Shown: piece by piece, positions 8,436 to 16,405 of the stretch | How positions within the stretch are numbered: the stretch's first letter is position 1 | Layout of the letters: every line of letters begins with the position of its first letter | Assembly (NCBI GenBank): GCA_041603535.1 | Contig: JBFIEE010000043.1 | Span: forward strand, 1-28,996 | DNA: 28,996 nt | DNA from: HB2-32-21 sp041603535 | GTDB taxonomy: Bacteria > Pseudomonadota > Gammaproteobacteria > Pseudomonadales > Porticoccaceae | Reading direction: 5' to 3' | Made by a program: the position numbers and the translations under genes | The notes under the pieces: generated by a model | The model's input: the letters and a program-made list of their open reading frames with translations, nothing else | What the model was told of the DNA's origin: nothing | The model's database searches: none

Positions 8436-9218
8436 ATGTCAGACGCACCCGCGTATTTCAAAAAAGCCGGCTATATCGGTTATATCGTGTTTAACCGCCC
8501 GCACAACCGCAACAGTTTGACGCCAGAGATGCTCGAGGCACTTGCCGTCGCCATTGACCAGGTCAAAGCAGATACGCAATTGCGCTGCCTGATAGTCACG
8601 GGCACTGGAACAAGTTTCTGTGCAGGTGGTGATTTCTCGCCAGGCAAGAGCGACTCAGGTATTCCCTTTTCCAGGGCCAGTCTTATCCAGACCTACAGCA
8701 CCTGTATGGATATACTCCATATCACAGTGCCAGTGATAGGGGCGCTCAACGGCCATGCCATTGGTGGCGGATTCGGCGTCTGTCTGTTGAGCGACATACG
8801 GGTCGCCAACAAGGACGCTCTTTACGGCGCCAATTTCGCGCGTCTGGGCATGCATTCCGGTATGTCCATTAGCTACATGCTGCCGCGACTGATCGGTTTA
8901 CCTCGAGCCAGCGAACTGATGTTCACTGGGCGCCGAATTACCGGTACGGAAGCGGAGCGGATAGGGCTCGTCAATTACGCAGTGGCTGCGGACCAGGTTT
9001 TACCTAAAGCCCTGGAGCTCGCTGACGAAATAGCTGCCTGCGCGCCAACGGCCGTGCAATTGATGAAGCGATCGATGCGGGTCAACATGGCCTGGGATCC
9101 ACACGCGAGACTCGCAAGCGACGCCGAACATCAGGCTAATACATTTAACTCCGCAGATGGGCAGGAAGGTATAGCCGCTCTGCTAGAAAAGCGCGAACCG
9201 GTCTTTAATGGGCAGTAA
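8436..9218 (+). CDS. Crotonase-fold protein lacking both hydratase glutamates
   Basis: A 260-aa enoyl-CoA hydratase/isomerase superfamily member. The oxyanion-hole segments that hold the CoA thioester are present: SFCAGGD (60-66) and NGHAIGGG (105-112), and the spiral core and C-terminal trimerisation helices look complete. Aligned to rat enoyl-CoA hydratase, however, the two acid/base glutamates (E144 and E164) fall on G114 and F134. Classical hydration is therefore unlikely. It may be an isomerase, thioesterase-like or otherwise re-purposed crotonase. No clear ribosome binding site precedes ATG 8436. It lies between the Nudix gene and a second crotonase on the same strand, pointing to a shared acyl-CoA role. 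The frame is intact, so this is not an obvious pseudogene. Confidence 0.85.
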   Translation: MSDAPAYFKKAGYIGYIVFNRPHNRNSLTPEMLEALAVAIDQVKADTQLRCLIVTGTGTSFCAGGDFSPGKSDSGIPFSRASLIQTYSTCMDILHITVPVIGALNGHAIGGGFGVCLLSDIRVANKDALYGANFARLGMHSGMSISYMLPRLIGLPRASELMFTGRRITGTEAERIGLVNYAVAADQVLPKALELADEIAACAPTAVQLMKRSMRVNMAWDPHARLASDAEHQANTFNSADGQEGIAALLEKREPVFNGQ

Positions 9219-9288
9219 TATGTACCGCAAGCCTGAGTTATTGTCCGTACTCCCTAATCTTTCACCATACTAAAACAGGTATTCACAT

Positions 9289-10095
9289 ATGAGCTCGAAG
9301 TCTGTTGACCGACACCCCGATGGCAGGATAACCACTGAACAACGCGGCCATATTTTTCTAATGGGCATTGATCGACCAGAAAAATATAATGGCTTCACCC
9401 CGAAAATGTTCGTCGAGCTGGCCGACGCTTATGCAGAGCTCGAACACAATCAGGAGCTCTGGGTCGGTGTACTCCACGCCCACGGCGATCACTTTACGGC
9501 GGGGCTAGACCTGCCAAAATTTGCGGATGCCATGAAAGCCGGTGAGGCCATTCTGCCAACCAACGGTATCGACCCGTTTTCTCTAGCCCCACCCTTTCGC
9601 ACCAAACCCGTTATTGCGGCTATGAAGGGTATTTGCTACACCGCCGCGATAGAGTTGATGCTGGCCACTGAAATCGTCGTATCGGCGGCCAGCGCCCGGT
9701 ACTCTCAACTGGAAGTCGGACGTGGTGTGATGGCCGCAGCTGGTGCGACTTTCAGAATGGTGGAGCGGGCGGGCTGGGGGAATGCCATGAAGGTACTCCT
9801 CACCGGCTATGAATTCACCGCCGAGGAAGCGCTTCGCTACAACTTTATTCAGGAAATTGTCCCTGATGGCGAAGAATTAAACCGAGCTTTACAACTTGCC
9901 GCAGAAATCGAAAAGCAGGCACCCCTTGCAGTTCAGGCCACCATGAAAAGTTCACGTAGTTATTACTTTAGTGGGCCGCAGGCAACAGTGGCTGATTTCA
10001 TTCCGATTATGCAGGACCTGGCCAACACCGAAGATGCCGCTGAAGGCGTGCGGTCGTTTATCGAAAAACGACCCCCTGTGTATCGAGGCCAGTAG
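9289..10095 (+). CDS. Enoyl-CoA hydratase/isomerase family protein
   Basis: A 268-aa crotonase-fold protein. In contrast to its neighbour it keeps glutamates at both catalytic positions: E122 in AAIELML and E142 in YSQLEVG, exactly 20 residues apart as in rat enoyl-CoA hydratase (E144/E164). Oxyanion-hole segments are FTAGLDL (69-75) and MKGICYTAA, where the usual GGG is replaced by TAA, so the pocket is atypical. The reaction is probably hydration or isomerisation of an acyl-CoA; the substrate is unknown. ATG 9289 is preceded by ACAGGT at a suitable distance. It starts 70 bp after the previous crotonase, consistent with one operon with the Nudix gene. The N-terminal 15 residues are extended relative to the neighbour. 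Confidence 0.85.
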   Translation: MSSKSVDRHPDGRITTEQRGHIFLMGIDRPEKYNGFTPKMFVELADAYAELEHNQELWVGVLHAHGDHFTAGLDLPKFADAMKAGEAILPTNGIDPFSLAPPFRTKPVIAAMKGICYTAAIELMLATEIVVSAASARYSQLEVGRGVMAAAGATFRMVERAGWGNAMKVLLTGYEFTAEEALRYNFIQEIVPDGEELNRALQLAAEIEKQAPLAVQATMKSSRSYYFSGPQATVADFIPIMQDLANTEDAAEGVRSFIEKRPPVYRGQ

Positions 10096-10198
10096 ACCCA
10101 GGGCAATAATGAACACGCAAATCACGCCGCGTTGTTACAGCGCCTTGTTACAAATCACCAGACCGTTGCACCAATGACCTAAATAAGCTGACTCTTCC

Positions 10199-10429
10199 GT
10201 GCCCAGTATCAGGTTCCCACTAAACATTTCGCCAGATGACTATCTGGCCTACTACCGTGGTGATGCCAAACAGGTCGCGGTGCGGGTGAATGGGCAAACG
10301 TTTGCGTTCCCGGCAGACCGCTTACGCCCCTTCGTGACCCAGGCCGGCGTGCGCGGGCATTTCGAGCTTAACTATGACGAAGACAACAAGTTTGTCTCGC
10401 TCGTTAAACTCGACAGCCCACACCGCTAA
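10199..10429 (+). CDS. DUF2835 family small protein
   Basis: A 76-aa protein that I recognise as DUF2835, a family of short, uncharacterised proteins in gammaproteobacteria such as Pseudomonas. Diagnostic features are the N-terminal RFPLNISPDDYLAYYRG, the central FPADRLRPFVTQAGVRG and the C-terminal NKFVSLVKL. It is predicted to be soluble, with no signal peptide or membrane segment. The start is GTG at 10199, which gives the family N-terminus; no ribosome binding site stands out. It follows the second crotonase by 103 bp, a gap containing two copies of TTGTTACA (10132 and 10145) of unknown meaning. Function is unknown. Confidence 0.78.
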   Translation: MPSIRFPLNISPDDYLAYYRGDAKQVAVRVNGQTFAFPADRLRPFVTQAGVRGHFELNYDEDNKFVSLVKLDSPHR

Positions 10430-10500
10430 TTTGGGTCTGTAAACCGGCCCCAGGTGCAAATCCAAGCCGACAACTGCCTGGTTCTTTGTGTTGCTAACAG

Positions 10501-11208
10501 TCAGCCGAGATTGCTAGCCAGGAAGCCCTTTAATTCCTGCCAGGCATCTGCGGCAGATGCGGGGTGGTAGGAAGCCCGGTTATTGCAGAAAAATCCATGA
10601 TCCGCATCCGCATAACGTTTAATCCGGTAATCTTTCCCCAGATCTTTCAATTTCGCGTCAATCGCTTCGACCTGACTGATCGGGATAAAGCCATCTTTGT
10701 CAGCAAAGAACAACAATAACGGGCAGGCAATATTACTGGCCTGAGTTAAATGATTACCGATACCTCCCCCATAAAATGGCGCAGCAGCGGCAATTTTATC
10801 TGGCAACTCACAGGCAGTCAGAAAAGCCAGACGACCGCCCATACAAAAGCCGATAACGCCGGTTGCATCCGCTTTCACTTTACCGGATTGCTCCATAAAG
10901 CTAATAGCCGCCGTCATATCACCAACGAAAGCTCTGTCATTGACCTTCTGCATTAGTCCAATCGCTTTCGGTAGTTCGTCATAACCGACTTTGTTATCGG
11001 GTAATGACCGATAATAAACATCCGGCGCCAGTGCTGCGTAACCTTCACCAGCCAGGCGTTCGGCAACCTCTTCTATATGCGGCACGAGACCGAAAGCTTC
11101 CATTAGAACGATGACCGCAGGGAACGGCCCCTTCCCTGCCGGCACAACCCAGTGCGCTGGCATAGTGCCATCTGCGGTTTTAATATTAACGGTTTGCTTG
11201 TCAACCAT
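10501..11208 (-). CDS. Dienelactone hydrolase family protein
   Basis: A 235-aa alpha/beta hydrolase of the dienelactone hydrolase family. The catalytic triad is intact: nucleophile C122 in GFCMGGR (the family uses cysteine), D172 in ADKDGFIP and H204 in ADHGFF. The glutamate that interacts with the nucleophile is E37 in MEAFGL. True dienelactone hydrolases cleave 4-carboxymethylenebut-2-en-4-olide in chlorocatechol breakdown, but many homologues have other or unknown ester substrates, and no aromatic degradation genes lie nearby. There is no signal peptide, so it should be cytoplasmic. ATG 11208 is preceded by a perfect AGGAGG at good spacing, implying efficient translation. It stands alone, downstream of the suc terminator, and converges on the DUF2835 gene. 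Confidence 0.88.
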   Translation of the reverse strand: MVDKQTVNIKTADGTMPAHWVVPAGKGPFPAVIVLMEAFGLVPHIEEVAERLAGEGYAALAPDVYYRSLPDNKVGYDELPKAIGLMQKVNDRAFVGDMTAAISFMEQSGKVKADATGVIGFCMGGRLAFLTACELPDKIAAAAPFYGGGIGNHLTQASNIACPLLLFFADKDGFIPISQVEAIDAKLKDLGKDYRIKRYADADHGFFCNNRASYHPASAADAWQELKGFLASNLG

Positions 11209-11390
11209 GATACCAATCCTCCTGACCTATGCTTGTTTGATGATGTGCTTAGCTGTGTAACCTGAAATCTGGCGTTCCAAAATCAGTTGCTCTAAAGTCC
11301 AGCGTCTCGTTACCTGCTGACAGGAGCTTAAGCGATTCGACCATCAAAGGTAAACTGTGTTGACTACGGATATCGTCGCTTAATTTTGCA

Positions 11391-11421
11391 AAAAAAAGAG
11401 CGGCTAACGCCACTCTTTTTT
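11391..11421 (-). terminator. Intrinsic terminator after sucD (symmetrical)
   Basis: GAGCGGC (11398-11404), loop TAAC, GCCACTC (11409-11415) form a stem with one mismatch. A-run on the left and T-run on the right give T-tracts on both strands. On the minus strand it lies about 30 bases after the sucD stop and should end the sdh-suc transcript before the dienelactone hydrolase gene. Confidence 0.82.
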
Positions 11422-11452
11422 ATCAGCTTAACTTAACGCAACTGAAATACTG

Positions 11453-12325
11453 TCACCAACCGGTAATTTCCTTTAAACCATTACCAATGTCAGCGAGACT
11501 GCGTACCGTTTTCACACCAGCATCTTCCAGTGCAGCAAACTTCTCATCCGCTGTGCCCTTGCCGCCGGAGATAATCGCTCCAGCATGGCCCATACGCTTG
11601 CCCGCAGGCGCGGTGACACCAGCGATATACGATACCACCGGCTTACTCACATTTGTCTTGATAAAGGCAGCCGCTTCCTCTTCAGCCGTGCCGCCGATCT
11701 CGCCGATCATAACAATCGCTTCGGTTTTTGGATCCCTTTCAAACAACTGAAGAATGTCGATAAAGTTTGATCCGGGAATCGGATCACCGCCAATGCCAAC
11801 ACACGTGGATTGACCGAACCCATAGTCTGTCGTCTGTTTGACCGCTTCATAGGTCAGCGTGCCCGAACGAGAAACAACGCCAACCTTGCCAGGCAGATGA
11901 ATATGGCCTGGCATAATGCCGATCTTGCATTCCCCTGGGGTAATCACACCGGGGCAATTTGGCCCAATCAGCCGCACGCCAAGTTGATCACATTTGACTT
12001 TGCAGACCAGCATATCCAGCGTTGGAATGCCTTCGGTAATACAAACAATTAATTTAATACCACCGTTGGCAGCCTCTAGAATGGAATCCATGCAGAAGGC
12101 CGCCGGCACATAAATTACCGACGCTGTCGCGCCAGTCGCAGCGACCGCGTCGCTGACGGTGTTGAAAACCGGCAGGCCCAGATGCTGCTGTCCGCCTTTG
12201 CCCGGAGTCACACCACCGACTAATTTTGTTCCATAAGCAAGCGCCTGCTCGGAGTGCATCGTGCCTTGCGAGCCGGTAAAACCCTGGCAAATAACTTTGG
12301 TGTTTTTGTCAATCAAAATGCTCAT
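11453..12325 (-). CDS. sucD: Succinyl-CoA synthetase, alpha subunit
   Basis: SucD is the CoA-binding and phosphohistidine-carrying subunit of the TCA enzyme that makes ATP (or GTP) from succinyl-CoA. The 290-aa protein has the N-terminal Rossmann CoA-binding domain (VICQGFTGSQGT at 11-22), the conserved GPNCPG at 121-126, the SRSGTLTYE segment and the phosphorylated histidine H247 in GHAGAIISGG. Its ATG overlaps the sucC stop in an ATGA, so the two subunits are translationally coupled, which suits the equal stoichiometry of the alpha-beta complex. It is the last gene of the nine-gene sdh-suc cluster and is followed by a strong terminator. Confidence 0.97.
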   Translation of the reverse strand: MSILIDKNTKVICQGFTGSQGTMHSEQALAYGTKLVGGVTPGKGGQQHLGLPVFNTVSDAVAATGATASVIYVPAAFCMDSILEAANGGIKLIVCITEGIPTLDMLVCKVKCDQLGVRLIGPNCPGVITPGECKIGIMPGHIHLPGKVGVVSRSGTLTYEAVKQTTDYGFGQSTCVGIGGDPIPGSNFIDILQLFERDPKTEAIVMIGEIGGTAEEEAAAFIKTNVSKPVVSYIAGVTAPAGKRMGHAGAIISGGKGTADEKFAALEDAGVKTVRSLADIGNGLKEITGW

Positions 12326-13491
12326 GAATTTGCCTCCGCCGCTTTTACTACCTGTTCCGCTGCGTCACTCAAGCTACTGGCAGCAATTATATTCAAGCCG
12401 CTTTCAGCAAGCAGCCTGGAACCGACATCAGCATTATTGCCTTCCAGGCGCACGACGACGGGAACGGTCACGCCCACCTCTTCAACAGCCCCGATAATAC
12501 CTTCGGCAATAAGATCACAGCGCACGATACCGCCAAAAATATTCACCAGCACCGACTTCACATTGGCGTCTGAGAGAATGATCTTGAATGCCTCGGTAAC
12601 CCGTTCTTTGGTCGCGCCGCCACCGACATCAAGGAAGTTAGCGGGAAAACCGCCGTGGATTTTGATGATATCCATGGTACCCATAGCCAGACCGGCACCG
12701 TTTACCATGCAACCGATACTGCCATCAAGCGCCACGTAATTGAGATCCCACTCCGCGGCATGCGCCTCCCGAGGGTCGTCCTGACTGGCGTCGTGCATAT
12801 CCTTCAGTTCAGGCTGTCGGAATATCGCATTGCCATCTATATTGATCTTGGCATCAAGGCAGTGCAGGTCCCCTGCCGCAGTAATAACCAGCGGGTTTAT
12901 TTCCAACAATGCCAGATCTTTTTCCTGAAAGAGTCGCGCGAGCCCGATAAAGATACGAGTAAATTGACCAATCTGATTACCTGATAAACCCAACTTGAAA
13001 GCCAGCTCCCGAGCTTGATAGCTTTGCGCGCCAGTGAGCGGATCAATAACGGCCTTGAGAATTTTTTCCGGCGTTTTTTCCGCTACTTTCTCGATTTCTA
13101 CGCCGCCTTCCGTAGACGCCATGAACACAACGCGCCGCGTCGCCCGGTCAACCACCGCGCCCAGATAAAGCTCCTGTGCGATATCAGTACAGGCTTCCAC
13201 CAAAATTCGGCTCACCGGCTGGCCACTCGCGTCGGTCTGGTAAGTGACCAGGCGCTCTCCTAACCATTTCTCCGCAAACGCTCGAATCGCCTCTTTGGAG
13301 TCAACCAGCTGAACACCGCCAGCCTTACCGCGCCCCCCGGCGTGAACCTGGGCTTTTACAACCCAGCGTTGCCCACCAATTTTATCAGCGGCCGCGACGG
13401 CCTCTTCAACTGTTGCCGCAGCAACACCGATCGATACCGGCAGTCCGTATTGGGCAAACAACTGCTTGCCCTGGTATTCGTGTAAATTCAT
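12322..13491 (-). CDS. sucC: Succinyl-CoA synthetase, beta subunit
   Basis: SucC provides nucleotide and succinate binding for succinyl-CoA synthetase. The 389-aa protein has the family N-terminus MNLHEYQGKQLF, an ATP-grasp domain (KAQVHAGGRGKAGGV near 46-60), the metal-binding region with INPLVI and DAKINIDGNA, and the C-terminal ligase domain with VNIFGGIVRCD. ATG 13491 is preceded by TGGGA at about eight bases. It overlaps sucD by four bases. A 154-bp AT-rich gap separates it from lpd, larger than other gaps in the cluster, and a candidate sigma-70-like promoter lies there, so sucCD may also be transcribed independently. Confidence 0.97.
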   Translation of the reverse strand: MNLHEYQGKQLFAQYGLPVSIGVAAATVEEAVAAADKIGGQRWVVKAQVHAGGRGKAGGVQLVDSKEAIRAFAEKWLGERLVTYQTDASGQPVSRILVEACTDIAQELYLGAVVDRATRRVVFMASTEGGVEIEKVAEKTPEKILKAVIDPLTGAQSYQARELAFKLGLSGNQIGQFTRIFIGLARLFQEKDLALLEINPLVITAAGDLHCLDAKINIDGNAIFRQPELKDMHDASQDDPREAHAAEWDLNYVALDGSIGCMVNGAGLAMGTMDIIKIHGGFPANFLDVGGGATKERVTEAFKIILSDANVKSVLVNIFGGIVRCDLIAEGIIGAVEEVGVTVPVVVRLEGNNADVGSRLLAESGLNIIAASSLSDAAEQVVKAAEANS

Positions 13492-13560
13492 GCGTATTTC
13501 CCAAGTCGTCTAGTTTATTTAAAACGTATAAATCCAGATTGTATTAATTAAGTAGTACTG

Positions 13561-13589
13561 ATTAAACTTTACTATTCACCTTGCGCCAA
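13561..13589 (-). promoter_or_regulatory. Candidate internal promoter for sucCD
   Basis: On the minus strand TTGGCG (13589-13584) and TTTAAT (13566-13561) are separated by 17 bases, a fair match to sigma-70 elements, inside the 154-bp AT-rich gap between lpd and sucC. The predicted leader is about 65 bases. No terminator was seen after lpd, so readthrough is also expected. Confidence 0.45.
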
Positions 13590-13645
13590 TTAACGTTGTG
13601 TAGATAGATCGTATCCACAGGTCATCTAAAGCTTTAGTTCGCCCG

Positions 13646-15094
13646 CTATTTTTGCTTACGTTTGCGACGGTTAGCCACATGAATAGCATGCCCATTAACC
13701 GCCAACGCGGCTTCGTGCACGGCTTCAGACATGGTCGGATGAGCAAACACCATCATCCCTAAATCTTCAGCGCTGGAGCCAAATTCCATAGCGATGGCAA
13801 CCTGCTGAACCAGGTCAGCCGCGGATGGCCCGATAATATGGGCACCAAGAACCCTGTCAGTTTCAGCGTGGGCAAGAATTTTTACCAAACCATCGGTTTC
13901 ATCCGCTGCCAGAGCTCGGCCGCTGGCGGCAAAAGGGAACATACCAACATTGTAAGGTTCGCCGGACTGCTTCAATTGTTCTTCAGTTTGACCCACCGAT
14001 GCTATTTCCGGATGGGTGTAAATAACATTAGGAATAATCTCGTAGTTCATTTCGGTGAGTTGCCCAGCGATGCGCTCAGCCACCATGACACCCTCTTCAG
14101 AACCTTTGTGAGCCAGCATCGGTCCGCGCACCAGATCACCGACGGCCCACACGCCCGGCGCGTTGGTTGCACAGTAATCATCAACAAAAATAGAGCCTCG
14201 TTCATCCAGGTTGACGCCACTGTCTTCAGCAAGCAGGTTTTCGGTATAGGGACGACGTCCGACACAAACAATCAACTTATCGAAAACCTCCTGCTGCTCC
14301 TTTCCTTCAGAAGTCTGGTAGCTAACGGTAACTTTGCCACGTTTTACTTCGCTACCAACGACGCGGCAACCCATGCGGATGTCCAGTCCCTGGCGAGTAA
14401 AAATTTTATTAGCTTCCTTGGCAATCTGCTGATCCATAATGGCCAAAAATGTGTCCAGTGCCTCCAGCAACACCACTTCCGATCCGAGACGATTCCAGAC
14501 ACTACCTAGCTCAAGCCCTATAACCCCCGCGCCAATAATGCCCAAACGCTTTGGCACCCTGGTTATCTCCAGGGCTGCTTTGGAATCGATAATCACCTCA
14601 CCATCAATAGGCGCCACGGGTATATCGATCGCCTCAGAGCCTGTCGCCAACACAATGTTTGTTGCCTCTATGACCTGAGTTTTGCCTTTTTCGTCGCGGT
14701 ACTCTACCTTTTTGCCTGCTAGTACTTTGCCGGTTCCATAAAGCGCCGTGACGCCGTTGGATTTCAACAAAGCAGCGATTCCGCCGGTCAATTGCTTAAC
14801 AATGTCGTTCTTGCGACCGATCATCTGTTCAACATCAACAGTTACATTGCGAGCGCTTATACCGTGTTTCTCCAGACCGGTTTTGGTCTCGTGAAACTTC
14901 ATGGAGCTATCCAGCAATGCCTTGGACGGGATACATCCCTCGTTCAAGCATGTACCACCGTTGACGCCCTTGCCCGCGGCATTCTGATATTTTTCTATAC
15001 AAGCGGTTTTCAATCCCAGCTGAGCAGCCCTGATCGCACACACATAACCGGCCGGACCGGAACCAATTACCACTACATCATAGTTGTCAGACAT
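13646..15094 (-). CDS. lpd: Dihydrolipoyl dehydrogenase (E3)
   Basis: This flavoprotein reoxidises dihydrolipoamide on SucB, passing electrons to NAD+; it may also serve other 2-oxoacid complexes. The 482-aa protein has the FAD-binding GSGPAG at 11-16, the redox-active disulfide C49/C54 in GGTCLNEGCIPSK, the NAD-binding GAGVIGLELG, the second FAD segment ending AVGDLVRGPMLAHK, and the C-terminal His-Glu dyad H452/E457 in HPTMSEAVHEA. The order sucA-sucB-lpd-sucC-sucD is that of Pseudomonas, where the gene is called lpdG. ATG 15094 fits the family N-terminus, though the sequence before it is AT-rich with no clear ribosome binding site. The C-terminus carries a basic tail (NRRKRKQK). Confidence 0.96.
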   Translation of the reverse strand: MSDNYDVVVIGSGPAGYVCAIRAAQLGLKTACIEKYQNAAGKGVNGGTCLNEGCIPSKALLDSSMKFHETKTGLEKHGISARNVTVDVEQMIGRKNDIVKQLTGGIAALLKSNGVTALYGTGKVLAGKKVEYRDEKGKTQVIEATNIVLATGSEAIDIPVAPIDGEVIIDSKAALEITRVPKRLGIIGAGVIGLELGSVWNRLGSEVVLLEALDTFLAIMDQQIAKEANKIFTRQGLDIRMGCRVVGSEVKRGKVTVSYQTSEGKEQQEVFDKLIVCVGRRPYTENLLAEDSGVNLDERGSIFVDDYCATNAPGVWAVGDLVRGPMLAHKGSEEGVMVAERIAGQLTEMNYEIIPNVIYTHPEIASVGQTEEQLKQSGEPYNVGMFPFAASGRALAADETDGLVKILAHAETDRVLGAHIIGPSAADLVQQVAIAMEFGSSAEDLGMMVFAHPTMSEAVHEAALAVNGHAIHVANRRKRKQK

Positions 15095-15127
15095 TTTAAT
15101 AACCGTTAATGATCAATATGTTATTGT

Positions 15128-16375
15128 TTATATCTCAAGTAAAATCTTAGCAGGATTCTCTATCATATCCTTGATGGCTACCAAAAACAGCACCGCCTCC
15201 CGCCCATCGATCAACCGATGATCATAGGACAGCGCCAAATTCATCATAGGCCGAATCACCACCTCGCCATCCACCGCCACCGGGCGCTGTTTGATCGCAT
15301 GCATGCCCAGTATCGCTGTTTGCGGTGGGTTCAATATTGGTGTCGACAGCAACGACCCGTAGACCCCGCCATTAGTAATCGTAAACGTGCCGCCGGTCAT
15401 TTCCTCTATGGTTAACTTCCCGCTACGCGCCTTGCTACCGTAATCCGCAATGGTACTTTCTATTTCGGCAATGCTCATGTTATCCGCATTTCGTAAAACC
15501 GGTACGACAAGCCCCCGATCGGTGGACACGGCAACGCCAATGTCCTGATAGCCGTGATAAACCACGTCCGTATCGTCAATCGAAGCATTCACCAGGGGGA
15601 AACGCTTGAGCGCCTCCACGGCGGAACGCACAAAGAAGCCCATGAAGCCCAGACGCGTACCGTTATGCACCTCGCTAAACTGATCTTTGAACTGGCTGCG
15701 CAAGCCCATAACGCTACTCATATCCACTTCATTGAACGTGGTCAGCATCGCCGTTGCCTGGGTGACCTGCAGCAAGCGTTCGGCAATCCGCGCTCGCATC
15801 CGCGTCATCGGTACACGTTTTTCGATACGCTCACCACTCAGTGGGGGTATCCCTGGCGAAGCAACTGTTCCGACATTTGCGGATACCGGTGCCGGTGTCG
15901 ATTCGGTTATTTTTGCGGTAACAGGCTTAAACTGAACAACATCTTCTTTGGTGATGCGACCATCTCGGCCGGTACCTTTTACCTGTGATAAATCTATACC
16001 TTTTTCGGCCGCCCATTTTTTGGCCGCCGGACTGGCAATCACTTCACTGCCCTCGTCAGCAGCACCGCTGCCAGTTGTCGCCGCCGCTGCGCCCGCACTA
16101 GCGAAATCAGCCTGAACGGTCGCTGTCAGCCCTTGCGCCCCGGTATCGAAGCGGGCCATCAGCTCACCGCTGACTAGCAGCGCACCTTCTGGCTTAAATA
16201 TCTCGATCAGCGTACCACTTTGGGGCGCCACCACTTCAAGCACCACCTTGTCGGTTTCAATATCAACCAGCAATTCATCGCGCTCGACGGCTTCTCCTGG
16301 CTGTTTGTGCCAGGTAGCAACGCTGCCTTCCTGAACTGACTCGGGAAATGTGGGTACCTTAATGTCAATTACCAT
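15128..16375 (-). CDS. sucB: 2-oxoglutarate dehydrogenase E2 (dihydrolipoyl succinyltransferase)
   Basis: SucB forms the core of the 2-oxoglutarate dehydrogenase complex and transfers the succinyl group to CoA. The lipoyl domain carries lipoyl-lysine K43 in DIETDKVVLE. A flexible linker rich in Ala, Gly and Thr leads to the peripheral E3-binding domain (SPAAKKWAAEKGIDLSQVKG, followed by TGRDGRITKEDV), and the acyltransferase domain ends with catalytic H386 and D390 in YDHRLIDGREA. The start is chosen at ATG 16375 because AAGGA stands nine bases before it and MVIDIKVPTFPESV matches pseudomonad SucB. An in-frame ATG three codons earlier (16384) directly abuts the AAGGA and is less likely. The protein has 415 residues with this start. 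The gene follows sucA by 30 bases. Confidence 0.96.
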   Translation of the reverse strand: MVIDIKVPTFPESVQEGSVATWHKQPGEAVERDELLVDIETDKVVLEVVAPQSGTLIEIFKPEGALLVSGELMARFDTGAQGLTATVQADFASAGAAAATTGSGAADEGSEVIASPAAKKWAAEKGIDLSQVKGTGRDGRITKEDVVQFKPVTAKITESTPAPVSANVGTVASPGIPPLSGERIEKRVPMTRMRARIAERLLQVTQATAMLTTFNEVDMSSVMGLRSQFKDQFSEVHNGTRLGFMGFFVRSAVEALKRFPLVNASIDDTDVVYHGYQDIGVAVSTDRGLVVPVLRNADNMSIAEIESTIADYGSKARSGKLTIEEMTGGTFTITNGGVYGSLLSTPILNPPQTAILGMHAIKQRPVAVDGEVVIRPMMNLALSYDHRLIDGREAVLFLVAIKDMIENPAKILLEI

Positions 16376-16405
16376 TGAACTCATTCCTTGCTGAATTAAG
16401 ATCGA

